From: JBBEAM01 sp040882845
Lineage (GTDB): Bacteria; Pseudomonadota; Alphaproteobacteria; Kiloniellales; DSM-21159
Reading direction: 5' to 3'
Assembly: GCA_040882845.1 (NCBI GenBank)
Contig: JBBEAM010000016.1
Location: 186,001 to 250,000 of the forward strand
DNA length: 64,000 nucleotides
In this document: positions 38,102-46,314 of the stretch, piece by piece
How the letters are laid out: every line of letters begins with the position of its first letter
Numbering within the stretch: position 1 is the stretch's first letter
The notes under the pieces: model-generated
Told to the model about the DNA's origin: nothing
Databases searched by the model: none
What the model saw: only the letters and a program-made list of their open reading frames with translations
Program-made: the position numbers and the translations under genes

Positions 38102-39454
38102 TCAACTGCCCGGGTCGAGCGGCGGCCGGGTGGTCTCGATCTCTCCGGGTGCGCCGACGATGACGACGTCGAGGGAGTCCGCGTCGAGCAGTTCGCGGGC
38201 GACGCGCCGGGCGTCCTCCAGCGTGACCGCCTCGATGTAGCCGGCGCGCTCGTCGAGATAGTCGATGCCCAGCTTCTCGAGCTGGATCGCCGCAAGCATG
38301 CCGGCCACCGCACCGCTGCTCGACAGGCGTAGCGGGAAGGACCCGGTCATGTGCTGCTTGGCGAGTTCGAGCTCCTCGGCGCTCGGGCCGCCCTCGGCCA
38401 TACGCCGCCACTGCTCGCGGATCACCTCGAGCGACTCGCCGACCCGGCTGTTCTCGGTGGCGACGCCGGCATAGGTCGCATTGCCATAGTCGCCGCTGCG
38501 CAGGTAGGACCAGACCGAGTAGGCAAGGCCGCGCTTTTCCCGCACCTCCGCATAGAGCCGCGAAAAGAATCCGCCGCCGCCCAGCACCTCGTTGACCAGC
38601 TGCGCCGCGTAGTAGTCGGGGTCGTCGCGGGCGATGCCGGCCTGGGCGATGCGCACCACGGACTGGGGAATCGGCATCTCGGCGACCACCACGTCGCCTT
38701 CCCCCGCGACCTCGATCTCCGGAATCTCCGGAAGCTGCGATTCCGCCGGCAACGCCGCGAAGGTGCTGTCGAGCAGCCTGCCGAGCTCTTCCGGCGTGAT
38801 GTCGCCGGCCACGCCGATCACCATGTTGTCGCGCGCCAGCCGCGTCTCGATCAGCGCGCGCATATCGGCGGCGGCGATCGCCTGCAGGGTCTTCGCAGTG
38901 CCGCCGTTCGGCCGGGAATAGGGGTGGTCCTCGAAGATCAGTTCTTGCAGGTTGCGGTTAGCGATGTCGCTGGGATTGCGCGCCGCCCGCGCCGCGCCGA
39001 TCGCCAGCTGCCCGCGAATCCGCTCGACCGGCTCTTCGTCGAAGCGCGGCTCGCTGAGCGCCAGGCGCAGCAGCTCGAAGGCGCGCTCCCGGTTCTCGGT
39101 CAGGGTTTCCAGGGAGCCGCTGAAGTTATCCTGCCCGGCGCCGAAGGAGAGCTTGATGTTGTAGTCCTCCAGCTCGCCCTGGAAGGCCTGACTGTCGAGA
39201 TCTCCGGCGCCCTCGTCGATCACCGAAGCGGCGAACTCCGACAGTCCGAGCTTGCCATCGGGATCGGCGACCCCGCCGGCGCCCTCGAAGACCACCTCCA
39301 GCGCGATCAGAGGATTACTGTGATCCTCGACCAGCCAGGCTTCGATGCCGCCGGGAGAGACCACGCGCTCGACCTCCATCGCCTGCGCCGCGGGGGCGGC
39401 CAGAAACAGCGCAAGAACACCAGCGATCGCGGGAAGGGATGTCATCCGGCTCAC
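38102..39454 (-). CDS. Secreted M16-like protein lacking the zinc motif
   Basis: A 450-residue M16 homologue with a signal peptide (about 1-25, ending AQA). At the place of HxxEH it reads GLSEFAAS, so the zinc site is absent. The substrate-binding GGGFFSRLYAEVREKRGLAYSVWS region (in part), used by the non-catalytic subunit, is intact. It overlaps the upstream active M16 gene by 4 bases. The two very likely form a periplasmic heterodimer, as do other bacterial M16B pairs. Confidence 0.92.
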   Translation of the reverse strand: MSRMTSLPAIAGVLALFLAAPAAQAMEVERVVSPGGIEAWLVEDHSNPLIALEVVFEGAGGVADPDGKLGLSEFAASVIDEGAGDLDSQAFQGELEDYNIKLSFGAGQDNFSGSLETLTENRERAFELLRLALSEPRFDEEPVERIRGQLAIGAARAARNPSDIANRNLQELIFEDHPYSRPNGGTAKTLQAIAAADMRALIETRLARDNMVIGVAGDITPEELGRLLDSTFAALPAESQLPEIPEIEVAGEGDVVVAEMPIPQSVVRIAQAGIARDDPDYYAAQLVNEVLGGGGFFSRLYAEVREKRGLAYSVWSYLRSGDYGNATYAGVATENSRVGESLEVIREQWRRMAEGGPSAEELELAKQHMTGSFPLRLSSSGAVAGMLAAIQLEKLGIDYLDERAGYIEAVTLEDARRVARELLDADSLDVVIVGAPGEIETTRPPLDPGS

Positions 39455-40824
39455 GAGGTCGGCTCCTGTTTCAGAATGGAGGTGACGCTGTGGGCATCCT
39501 TGAACACCGCCTCGATCGCGGCGTTGACCTCTTCAAGGGTGAGCGCCTCGATCCGCTCGGGCCAGGTCTCGATATCCTCCAGCGTGGCGCCCGCCATCAG
39601 CGAGGTGCCGATGATGCGCCCCGGGGCGGAGATCGAATCCCGGGCATAGACCGCGATGCCGCGCAGGGAGCGCTTCGCCTTCTCAAGCTCCTCTGCGGTG
39701 ATGCCTTCGGCGATCAAGGCCTCGATCTCGCTGCGCAGCGCCGCTTCCGCGCCGCCCAGCTCGACGCCATCGCGCGGCGAGACATAGAAGGTGAAGCTGC
39801 TCATGTCGTAGTCGTCGCCGCCATAGCGCGCGCCGGCGGAGACAGCCGTGCCCTGTTCGACCACCAGGCGGCGGTAAAAGCGACTGGTGGCGCCGCCGCT
39901 CAGCGCCTGATCGAGGAGCTGCAGCGCGAGCGCGCGGCCTTCGACCTCCTCGGTGCGCAGGCTCGGCGCGAGATAGGTGACGGAGACGCTTTCCTGACGC
40001 ACCAGCGGATCGGCGAGCTCGACACGTACGTCGGCGAGGTGCGGCGGCTCCTGAACGCGCGCGCGCTCCGGCACATCCCGCCGCGCGATCGGACCGTAGT
40101 ACTTCTCGGCCAGGCGCTTCACCTCGGCCGGCTCGACGTCTCCGGTGATCACCAGCAGGGCGTTGTTCGGCGCGTACCAGCTGTCGTAGAAGGCCAGCGC
40201 GTCCTCGGTCGTCAGGCCGCGCATCTCGTGCTCCCATCCGATGATCGGCGTGCCGTAGGGATGATGCAGGAAGAGCACGGCATTGCGCATCTCGCCCAGC
40301 TGGCTGCCGGGGTTGTTGTCGACCCGGCTGCGCCGCTCCTCCAGGATCACCTCGCGTTCCGGCAGCACCACCTCCTCGGTCAGCTTCAGATTGCGCATCC
40401 GGTCGGCCTCGTGCTGCATCACGATCTCCAGCCGGTCGGCGGCGACGGTCTGGTAATAGCCGGTGTAGTCGTAGGAGGTGAAGGCGTTCTCCTCGCCGCC
40501 GTTGCGCGCGATGATCTTGGAGAACTCTCCGGGCGCCAGCGTGTCGGTGCCCTTGAACATCAGATGTTCAAGGAAATGGGCGATTCCCGACTTGCCGCGC
40601 GGCTCGTCGGCGGAACCGACCCGGTACCAGATCATCTGGTTGACGATCGGCGCACGGTGGTTTTCCACCACCACGACCTGCAGGCCGTTATCGAGGGTAA
40701 AGCTCGTCGGGTCGAAGACCTCTGCCTGGGCCGGCGGAAAACCGCGGCCAAGCAGCAGAACTCCGCCGAGAACGAGGGTGAAAAGCAGGCCTCGCCCGCC
40801 AATTTTTACGGGTATACGTCTCAC
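39451..40824 (-). CDS. Secreted M16 family zinc metallopeptidase, catalytic subunit
   Basis: A 457-residue M16B peptidase with an N-terminal signal sequence (about 1-34, ending AQA) and the full inverted zinc motif HFLEH at 83-87 (GIAHFLEHLMFKGT). The third ligand lies in LPEREVILEERRSR. It should degrade peptides in the periplasm together with the zinc-less partner encoded directly downstream with a 4-base overlap. This pair usually sits beside lspA and DUF3035 in Alphaproteobacteria, as here. Confidence 0.95.
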   Translation of the reverse strand: MRRIPVKIGGRGLLFTLVLGGVLLLGRGFPPAQAEVFDPTSFTLDNGLQVVVVENHRAPIVNQMIWYRVGSADEPRGKSGIAHFLEHLMFKGTDTLAPGEFSKIIARNGGEENAFTSYDYTGYYQTVAADRLEIVMQHEADRMRNLKLTEEVVLPEREVILEERRSRVDNNPGSQLGEMRNAVLFLHHPYGTPIIGWEHEMRGLTTEDALAFYDSWYAPNNALLVITGDVEPAEVKRLAEKYYGPIARRDVPERARVQEPPHLADVRVELADPLVRQESVSVTYLAPSLRTEEVEGRALALQLLDQALSGGATSRFYRRLVVEQGTAVSAGARYGGDDYDMSSFTFYVSPRDGVELGGAEAALRSEIEALIAEGITAEELEKAKRSLRGIAVYARDSISAPGRIIGTSLMAGATLEDIETWPERIEALTLEEVNAAIEAVFKDAHSVTSILKQEPTS

Positions 40825-40932
40825 GCGCTGCCTCTTAGAAAATCTGGCTCCCGTGTAGATATCGTCCGCGAATGCGACGAAACAACGGCAGCGGCAGCGG
40901 CCTGGCGAAGAAATCCGCAGGGCTGCTGGCGG

Positions 40933-41520
40933 CTATTCGAAGACGCCCTCGAAGATCCCGCGCTCGCGCCGTTCGATCTGCGGCGTCTCGCCCTCGGTGA
41001 CCGGGCGGCCCAGGGCGGCGTTCTCGCGCAGGCGATCGGCCTCGGCCGAGGGATCGACCAGGGTTCCCGGCGGCGCCGACTCCTTCCAGAACACCAGGGT
41101 GTCGATGAAGGTTTCGCTCTCGTCGTTGAGCTGCAGGGTCTCGCGCTCGACGATCTCGCGGATGTTGGGATCGGCCCGGTCGGCGCCGGCAGCGGTGAGC
41201 AACGCCGTCTCGCCGCTCGAAAGGCCGACCGCCCCGGCATCGATGCCCTGGCGGCTGTCGTTGACCCGGAACACAGTCTGGCGCGCCTGCTGCTCCGGCG
41301 TGCCCTCCTGTGGGCGCGGTGCGCCGGGGCGCGGCGGGCGCAGGCTGAACTCCGGCGGAATGGTCAGCGGCGCGCGCGAAACCACCCGGAACTCGTCGGG
41401 CGACTGCTTGTTGAGCCCGAGCTGTTCCTTGACCCCCTCGCAGGCGCCGAGCGTCAATGCGCCGCAAAGCAAGGTCAGGGCCGGCAGGAGCCGGGTCTTC
41501 GGGACGCTGGTGTTACTCAT
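40933..41520 (-). CDS. DUF3035 family lipoprotein
   Basis: A 195-residue lipoprotein with a type II signal peptide. The lipobox LGAC places the acylated Cys at residue 27. The mature part includes SPDEFRVVSRAPLTIPPEF and LRPPRPG, the DUF3035 hallmark. A Pro-rich and Gln/Glu-rich helical tail follows. The start is ATG 41520; ATG 41529 would add three residues. It overlaps the lspA 3' end by 8 bases, and LspA itself would cut its signal peptide. Its function is unknown. Confidence 0.9.
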   Translation of the reverse strand: MSNTSVPKTRLLPALTLLCGALTLGACEGVKEQLGLNKQSPDEFRVVSRAPLTIPPEFSLRPPRPGAPRPQEGTPEQQARQTVFRVNDSRQGIDAGAVGLSSGETALLTAAGADRADPNIREIVERETLQLNDESETFIDTLVFWKESAPPGTLVDPSAEADRLRENAALGRPVTEGETPQIERRERGIFEGVFE

Positions 41521-42013
41521 GGTCCTCATTCCTTCCGCTGGCCTTTGTTTTAACGCTCTGGTCGTCCGCAAACAAGCCGTCCGACAGCAACAGAACCACG
41601 CCCAGGAAAATCGCGCTGTCGGCAAGGTTGAAGGCCGGCCAATGCCAGCCGAAGACGTGGAAATCGAGAAAATCGACGACGCCGGGATGGAGCATCCGGT
41701 CGATCACGTTGCCCAGCGCGCCGCCGGTAATCAGGCCGATGCCGATGCGCCGCAGGCGGCTGTCGTTAAGATGCAACCAGACCAGCAGTCCGGCGACCAC
41801 GGCCAGCGCTAACCCGCTCAACAGATAGGGCTTCCACCACAGGTTACTCGCCAGGAATCCGAAGGAGACGCCGCGGTTGTAGGTCAGCACCAGGTTGAAG
41901 AATCCGGTCACCTCGATGCTGCGCGGCGGCGTCATCACCGCCAGCAGGATCACCCACTTGCTGAGCTGGTCGAGCAGCAGCGCCAGGGCGGCGAGCGCGA
42001 AAGTCACGTTCAT
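41513..42013 (-). CDS. lspA: Lipoprotein signal peptidase (signal peptidase II)
   Basis: A 166-residue aspartyl protease of the inner membrane with four helices, which removes signal peptides from prolipoproteins. Both catalytic regions are present: LTYNRGVSFGF, then GNVIDRM and FNLADSAIFLG with the two Asp. The start ATG 42011-42013 gives the usual length. It follows ileS by 38 bases, the classic ileS-lspA order, and overlaps the DUF3035 gene. Confidence 0.95.
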   Translation of the reverse strand: MNVTFALAALALLLDQLSKWVILLAVMTPPRSIEVTGFFNLVLTYNRGVSFGFLASNLWWKPYLLSGLALAVVAGLLVWLHLNDSRLRRIGIGLITGGALGNVIDRMLHPGVVDFLDFHVFGWHWPAFNLADSAIFLGVVLLLSDGLFADDQSVKTKASGRNEDHE

Positions 42014-42051
42014 CCAGGCTGTAGAACGGGCGGGCACTGCGCTGGGAGCCA

Positions 42052-44904
42052 CTACTGGGCAGCGCTTTCCAGCGCCGCCACGGCTTCGGCGCAGCGGCCG
42101 CAGACCCCGGGCGCCTCGGGATGGCTGCCGACATCGGGCAGCACCCGCCAGCAGCGTTCGCATTTCTCGCCTTCGGCGGGTCGATGCACCACGCCGACGC
42201 CGGGCACATCCTCGAGCCGGTAGGCCTCGGCCGGCGGAGGGGCGTGCTCGACATGCAGGCCGGAGGTGATCGACAGCTCGGCGAGGTCGACTCCCGCGCT
42301 CGCCTCGGCCAGCGCGGCATCCTCGATGTAGACCGCCGGGGCCGATTGCAGCGAGGCGCCGATGCGTTTTTCGGCACGCTCCAGCTCCAGAGCGCCGGTA
42401 ATCGCCCGGCGCACGGCGCGGATCTTGGCCCACTTGGCGGCCAGGGCATCGTCGCGCCAGGCCTGCGGCACCTCCGGGAAAAGCCGCAGGTGGACGCTCT
42501 CCGGCGCCTTGCCGCGGGCCTGCCAGGCTTCCTCTGCGGTGAAGCAAAGGATCGGCGCCAGCCAGGCCGTGAGATGGTCGAACAGAATATCGAGCACGCT
42601 GCGGCAGGCGCGGCGGCGCAGGCTGTCGGCCGGATCGCAGTAGAGCGAGTCCTTGCGCACGTCGAAGTAGAAGGCCGAGAGATCGACGGCGCAGAAGCTG
42701 TGCAGCGCCTGGTAGACCTCGGTGAAATCGTAGGCCTCGCAGCCGTCGCGCAGGGTCTTGTCGAGCTGCCAGAGGCGGTGCAGCACCCAGCGTTCCAGTT
42801 CCGGCATCTGCTCCGGCTGCAAGCGCTCGGCCTCGCTGAAGCCGTCGAGGTTGCCGAGCAGGTAGCGCAGCGTGTTGCGCAGGCGGCGGTAGGCATCGAC
42901 CTGATAGTTGACGATCTCCTTGCCGATGCGGATGTCCTCGGAATAGTCCGAGGCGACCACCCAGAGGCGCAGGATGTCGGCGCCGAACTTCTCGGTCAGA
43001 TCGTCCGGAGCGGTGACGTTGCCCAGCGACTTGGACATCTTGCGGCCCTGCTCGTCGAGCACGAAGCCGTGGGTCAGCACCGCCTCGAAGGGCGGCTTGC
43101 CCCGGGTGCCGCAGGATTCCAGCAGCGAGGTGTGGAACCAGCCGCGATGCTGGTCCGAGCCCTCGAGATAGAGCGAGGCCGGCCACTTCAGCTCCGGCCG
43201 CGCCTCCAGCACGAAGGCGTGGGTCGAGCCGGAATCGAACCAGACCTCGACCACGTCGAAGATCTGCTCGTAGTCGGCCGGATCGTAGTCGCCGCCCAGC
43301 CAGCGCTCCGCCGGGCTGGAGAACCAGGCGTCGCCGCCCTCGGTCTCGAAGGACTCGGCGACGCGGTCGATCACTGCCTGGTCGCGCAGCGGCTCGCCGC
43401 TCTGCTTGTGGACGAACAGCGGCAGCGGCACGCCCCAGAGACGCTGGCGCGAAACGCACCAGTCGGGGCGCTGCTCGATCATCGCGCGCAGGCGGCGCTG
43501 CCCCGGCGCCGGCACGAAGCGGGTCTCGTCGATCCCGGCCAGCGCCTTGGCGCGCAGCTCGTTGGTCTCCATGGAGATGAACCACTGCGGGGTGTTGCGG
43601 AAGATCAGCGGCGCCTTGGAACGCCAGGAGTGGGGATAGGAGTGGCGCAGGCTTCCCTTGGCCAGCAGGCCGCCGGCCTCGATCAGCGCCTTGATCACGG
43701 CGCCGTTGGCGTCGCCCTCCTTGCCCTCGTCGGTATAGACCACCTTGCCGGCGAACAGCGGCACGGAGTCGACAAAGCGGCCCTCGGCGTCGAGGGTGTG
43801 CGGGATCTCCAGGCCGTGCTGACGGCCGAGGTTCCAGTCGTCGGCGCCGTGCCCCGGAGCGATGTGCACGAAGCCGGTACCCTGCTCCATGGTGACGAAG
43901 TCGGCGAGCAGCACCGGACGGTCGCCACCATAGCCCTGGTCCGCCAGGGGATGGGCGCAGAGCGTGCCGGCGATCCGTTCCCCGGTCAGCTCGGCGACGA
44001 TCTTGTAATCCGTCACCTTGCCGAGCGGCGCCTGTTCGGCATCCTCCAGCAGGGCCTTGGCAACCGCCAGCTTCTCGCCGGCCTTAGCCAGGGGCTCCTG
44101 CTCCGGCGCCTCGGGGCCGAACTCGACCACGGCGTAGACCGCGTCCTTGTCGGCGGCGACGGCGCGGTTGCCTGGCATGGTCCAGGGCGTGGTGGTCCAG
44201 ATCAGGACGCTCGCCCCCTCCAGCGCCGGATCGCTCGCCTTCGTCACCGGCAGACGCACCCAGATAGTCGGCGACTTGTGCTCGTGGTACTCGACCTCGG
44301 CGTCGGCCAGCGCGGTCTTCTCCACAACCGACCACAGCACCGGCCTGGCGCCGGCGTAGAGTCCGCCGTTGATCAGGAACTTGCCGATCTCGCGGACGAT
44401 CTGCGCCTCGGCCGGAAAGGCCATGGTGAGATAGGGGTTCTTGAAGTTGCCGATCACGCCGAGACGCTTGAACTCGCCGGTCTGCACGCCGATCCAGTGG
44501 GTCGCGAAATCGCGGCACTCGCGGCGGAACTCGACCTTGTCGACGGAGTCCTTGTCGGCGCCCTTGGCGCGGTACTGCTCCTCGACCTTCCATTCGATCG
44601 GCAGGCCGTGACAGTCCCAGCCCGGCACGTAGTTGGCGTCGTAGCCAAGCATCTGGCGCGAGCGGTTGATGACGTCCTTCAGCACCTTGTTGAGCGCGGT
44701 GCCCATGTGCAGGTGGCCGTTGGCGTAGGGCGGACCGTCGTGCAGCACGAACTTCTCGCGCCCCGCCGCCGCTTCGCGCTGCCGCGCGAAGAGGTCGATC
44801 TCCTCCCACCTGGCCAGGATCTCCGGCTCGCGCTGGGGCAGCCCGGCGCGCATCGGAAAGTCGGTCTTCGGCAGGAAGATGGTGTCCTTGTAGTCGCGGC
44901 TCAT
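42052..44904 (-). CDS. ileS: Isoleucyl-tRNA synthetase
   Basis: A 950-residue class I aminoacyl-tRNA synthetase. From ATG 44904 it begins MSRDYKDTIFLPKTDFPMR, the family start. An in-frame ATG 24 codons upstream gives a poorly matching extension. The ATP motif HLHMG is at 64-68, KMSKS lies in GRKMSKSLGN, and the editing domain holds WTTTPWTMPGN. A C-terminal zinc ribbon is formed by CERC (915-918) and CGRC (935-938). It is the first gene of the ileS-lspA-DUF3035 group. Confidence 0.97.
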   Translation of the reverse strand: MSRDYKDTIFLPKTDFPMRAGLPQREPEILARWEEIDLFARQREAAAGREKFVLHDGPPYANGHLHMGTALNKVLKDVINRSRQMLGYDANYVPGWDCHGLPIEWKVEEQYRAKGADKDSVDKVEFRRECRDFATHWIGVQTGEFKRLGVIGNFKNPYLTMAFPAEAQIVREIGKFLINGGLYAGARPVLWSVVEKTALADAEVEYHEHKSPTIWVRLPVTKASDPALEGASVLIWTTTPWTMPGNRAVAADKDAVYAVVEFGPEAPEQEPLAKAGEKLAVAKALLEDAEQAPLGKVTDYKIVAELTGERIAGTLCAHPLADQGYGGDRPVLLADFVTMEQGTGFVHIAPGHGADDWNLGRQHGLEIPHTLDAEGRFVDSVPLFAGKVVYTDEGKEGDANGAVIKALIEAGGLLAKGSLRHSYPHSWRSKAPLIFRNTPQWFISMETNELRAKALAGIDETRFVPAPGQRRLRAMIEQRPDWCVSRQRLWGVPLPLFVHKQSGEPLRDQAVIDRVAESFETEGGDAWFSSPAERWLGGDYDPADYEQIFDVVEVWFDSGSTHAFVLEARPELKWPASLYLEGSDQHRGWFHTSLLESCGTRGKPPFEAVLTHGFVLDEQGRKMSKSLGNVTAPDDLTEKFGADILRLWVVASDYSEDIRIGKEIVNYQVDAYRRLRNTLRYLLGNLDGFSEAERLQPEQMPELERWVLHRLWQLDKTLRDGCEAYDFTEVYQALHSFCAVDLSAFYFDVRKDSLYCDPADSLRRRACRSVLDILFDHLTAWLAPILCFTAEEAWQARGKAPESVHLRLFPEVPQAWRDDALAAKWAKIRAVRRAITGALELERAEKRIGASLQSAPAVYIEDAALAEASAGVDLAELSITSGLHVEHAPPPAEAYRLEDVPGVGVVHRPAEGEKCERCWRVLPDVGSHPEAPGVCGRCAEAVAALESAAQ

Positions 44905-45020
44905 CGGGCGCGCTCTCTCGCTCTCGGGTCTGTCCAGTGGCTTCGCGCTTGCGATAGGGGCGCCTTTGTCCCGCAAAGACCGGGCGGCGTCAACGCTGGA
45001 AGCGGGCCAGGAGAGCCCGC

Positions 45021-45521
45021 TCAGCCGGCCTCGCGCAGGTAGTAGAGCAGGTCGAGCGGCGGCGGGCTCGCGCCGAGCTGGCTCAGCATGTGGTGCGCCT
45101 GGCCGCGGTGGTGGGTCTGATGGTTGAAGACATGCGCCAGCACCTGGGGGAGCGGCTGGGCGAAGGGCTCGCCCCGGGTGTTGCGGTAGCGCAGCGTCCC
45201 GGCCAGGGCCTCTGGGGTCAGCGCCGCGGCGTAGGCGAGGATGCGGGCGTCCTCGGCCTCGCGCGCCGCGCGCAGTTCGGCCAGATCTTCGAACAGCAGG
45301 CTATCGAGCTTTTCCGGCGCCTTGCCCTGCCCGGTCAGGCGCCGGAACCAGATCAGGTCGCCGGCCAGATTGTGGTTGAGCGTGCCGCGCAGCGAACCGA
45401 AGAAACCGCCGAGATCGCGCGCGAAATCGCCGGCAGGCAGCGCCGCCACGGCAGCGTAAAGCCGCGCGTTGGCCCAGGCGTTGTAGCGGGCGAGAAGCTG
45501 GAAGTGGTCCGGCGTCGCCAT
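45021..45521 (-). CDS. DinB family protein
   Basis: A 166-residue four-helix bundle protein of the DinB/YfiT superfamily. It starts HFQLLARYNAWANARLY and has putative metal-binding histidines in LNHNLAGDLIWF and FNHQTHHRGQAHHML. Such proteins are often metal-dependent thiol transferases or of unknown role; despite the name, there is no link to DNA polymerase IV. It lies between the MaoC gene (28 bases upstream) and ileS, on the same strand. Confidence 0.9.
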   Translation of the reverse strand: MATPDHFQLLARYNAWANARLYAAVAALPAGDFARDLGGFFGSLRGTLNHNLAGDLIWFRRLTGQGKAPEKLDSLLFEDLAELRAAREAEDARILAYAAALTPEALAGTLRYRNTRGEPFAQPLPQVLAHVFNHQTHHRGQAHHMLSQLGASPPPLDLLYYLREAG

Positions 45522-45549
45522 CGGTGGGCGGCCTTGGTCTTGGGGAGTC

Positions 45550-46002
45550 CTACTCGGCGGCGGCCTGCACCGCGGCGCGCTTGAACACCAGCAGCTCGGC
45601 CTGGCCGTCGAGCACCACCTTGCCGGCGACGGCGCAGTGGGTGTCGAAGTGGACCCGCCCCTTGTCCTTGTCGACCTTGGTCACGGTGACATGGGCCGAA
45701 ACCGTATCGCCGGCCTTGACCGGAGCGACGAAGCGCAGCGACTGCGAGACGTAGATCGCGCCGGGGCCCGGCAGGCGGGTGCCGAACACCGTGGAAATCA
45801 GGCTGGCCGAGAGCATGCCGTGGGCGATGCGGCCCTTGAACATGGTCTGGCGGGCGAACTCCTCGTTGAGGTGCACCGGGTTGGTGTCGCCGGAGACCGC
45901 CTGGAAGAGGACGATGTCCGCCTCGGTGATGGTCTTGGCGTAGCTGTCGGACATGCCGATTTCCATGTCCTCGAGGTAGTAACCGTGCAGATCGGTCAAC
46001 AC
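45550..46002 (-). CDS. MaoC-like (R)-specific enoyl-CoA hydratase family protein
   Basis: A 150-residue hot-dog fold protein with the hydratase motif FQAVSGDTNPVHLNEEFA followed by GRIAHGMLSASLIS, where Asp and His are catalytic in the family. It should hydrate trans-2-enoyl-CoA, as in fatty acid or polyhydroxyalkanoate metabolism. I chose the GTG at 46000-46002 because AAGGAG stands 6 bases before it. An upstream ATG would add 79 residues without family similarity. It is divergent from the accessory module. Confidence 0.9.
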   Translation of the reverse strand: MLTDLHGYYLEDMEIGMSDSYAKTITEADIVLFQAVSGDTNPVHLNEEFARQTMFKGRIAHGMLSASLISTVFGTRLPGPGAIYVSQSLRFVAPVKAGDTVSAHVTVTKVDKDKGRVHFDTHCAVAGKVVLDGQAELLVFKRAAVQAAAE

Positions 46003-46008
46003 TGCGAT

Positions 46009-46014
46009 CTCCTT
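46009..46014 (-). promoter_or_regulatory. Ribosome-binding site deciding a GTG start for the MaoC gene
   Basis: On the minus strand this reads AAGGAG, with six bases to the GTG at 46002. It supports the short form of the protein over a longer frame from further upstream. Confidence 0.75.
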
Positions 46015-46254
46015 AGAAGATGTTGTTTTTGTGACGTTTCCAGCCCGGAAAGACCGCCTGCGTTGCAGCGCAGCGCGTTTTGTTGCAGCGCACAGTAAAC
46101 CAGCGGGGGAGTCGCGGCAAGGGGTGGCGATTCGGCCGGGCACCGCCACGCCGCACGGAATGGCGGCGCCGCCGGAAAAGCCCGAGCAGAGGGGATCCCG
46201 GTCCTTCCGAGTCAGGAACATAGCATCGACAATCGACATGGTAGGATTCTTATC

Positions 46255-46288
46255 TTGCTTTGCGCGCGAGTTTGTTCTATATATGTTC
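46255..46288 (+). promoter_or_regulatory. Promoter with embedded LexA-type operator (GTTC-N7-GTTC)
   Basis: TTGCTT (46255-46260) and TATATA (46278-46283) form -35 and -10 hexamers with the ideal 17-base spacer. The -10 lies exactly between GTTC at 46274-46277 and GTTC at 46285-46288, spaced by seven bases, which is the alphaproteobacterial LexA consensus. Bound LexA would cover the -10, so the module is predicted to be off until DNA damage. Transcription should begin near 46290, leaving a leader of about 25 bases before the ATG at 46315. Confidence 0.75.
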
Positions 46289-46314
46289 TATCGTAAATTT
46301 TCAGCGGCAAGCCG

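Larger units (their letters stand above)
46003..46314. other. Intergenic region between the MaoC gene and the SOS-type module
   Basis: A 312-base divergent region. The left part (46015-46240) is ordinary GC-rich DNA in which I see no gene. The right part (46240-46310) is AT-rich and holds the promoter and LexA-type operator of the accessory module. Confidence 0.6.

Noticed and set aside
42121..45042. A 973-residue open frame on the plus strand opposite ileS
   Set aside because: It is antisense to ileS with all its motifs; open length comes from high GC and few stop codons.
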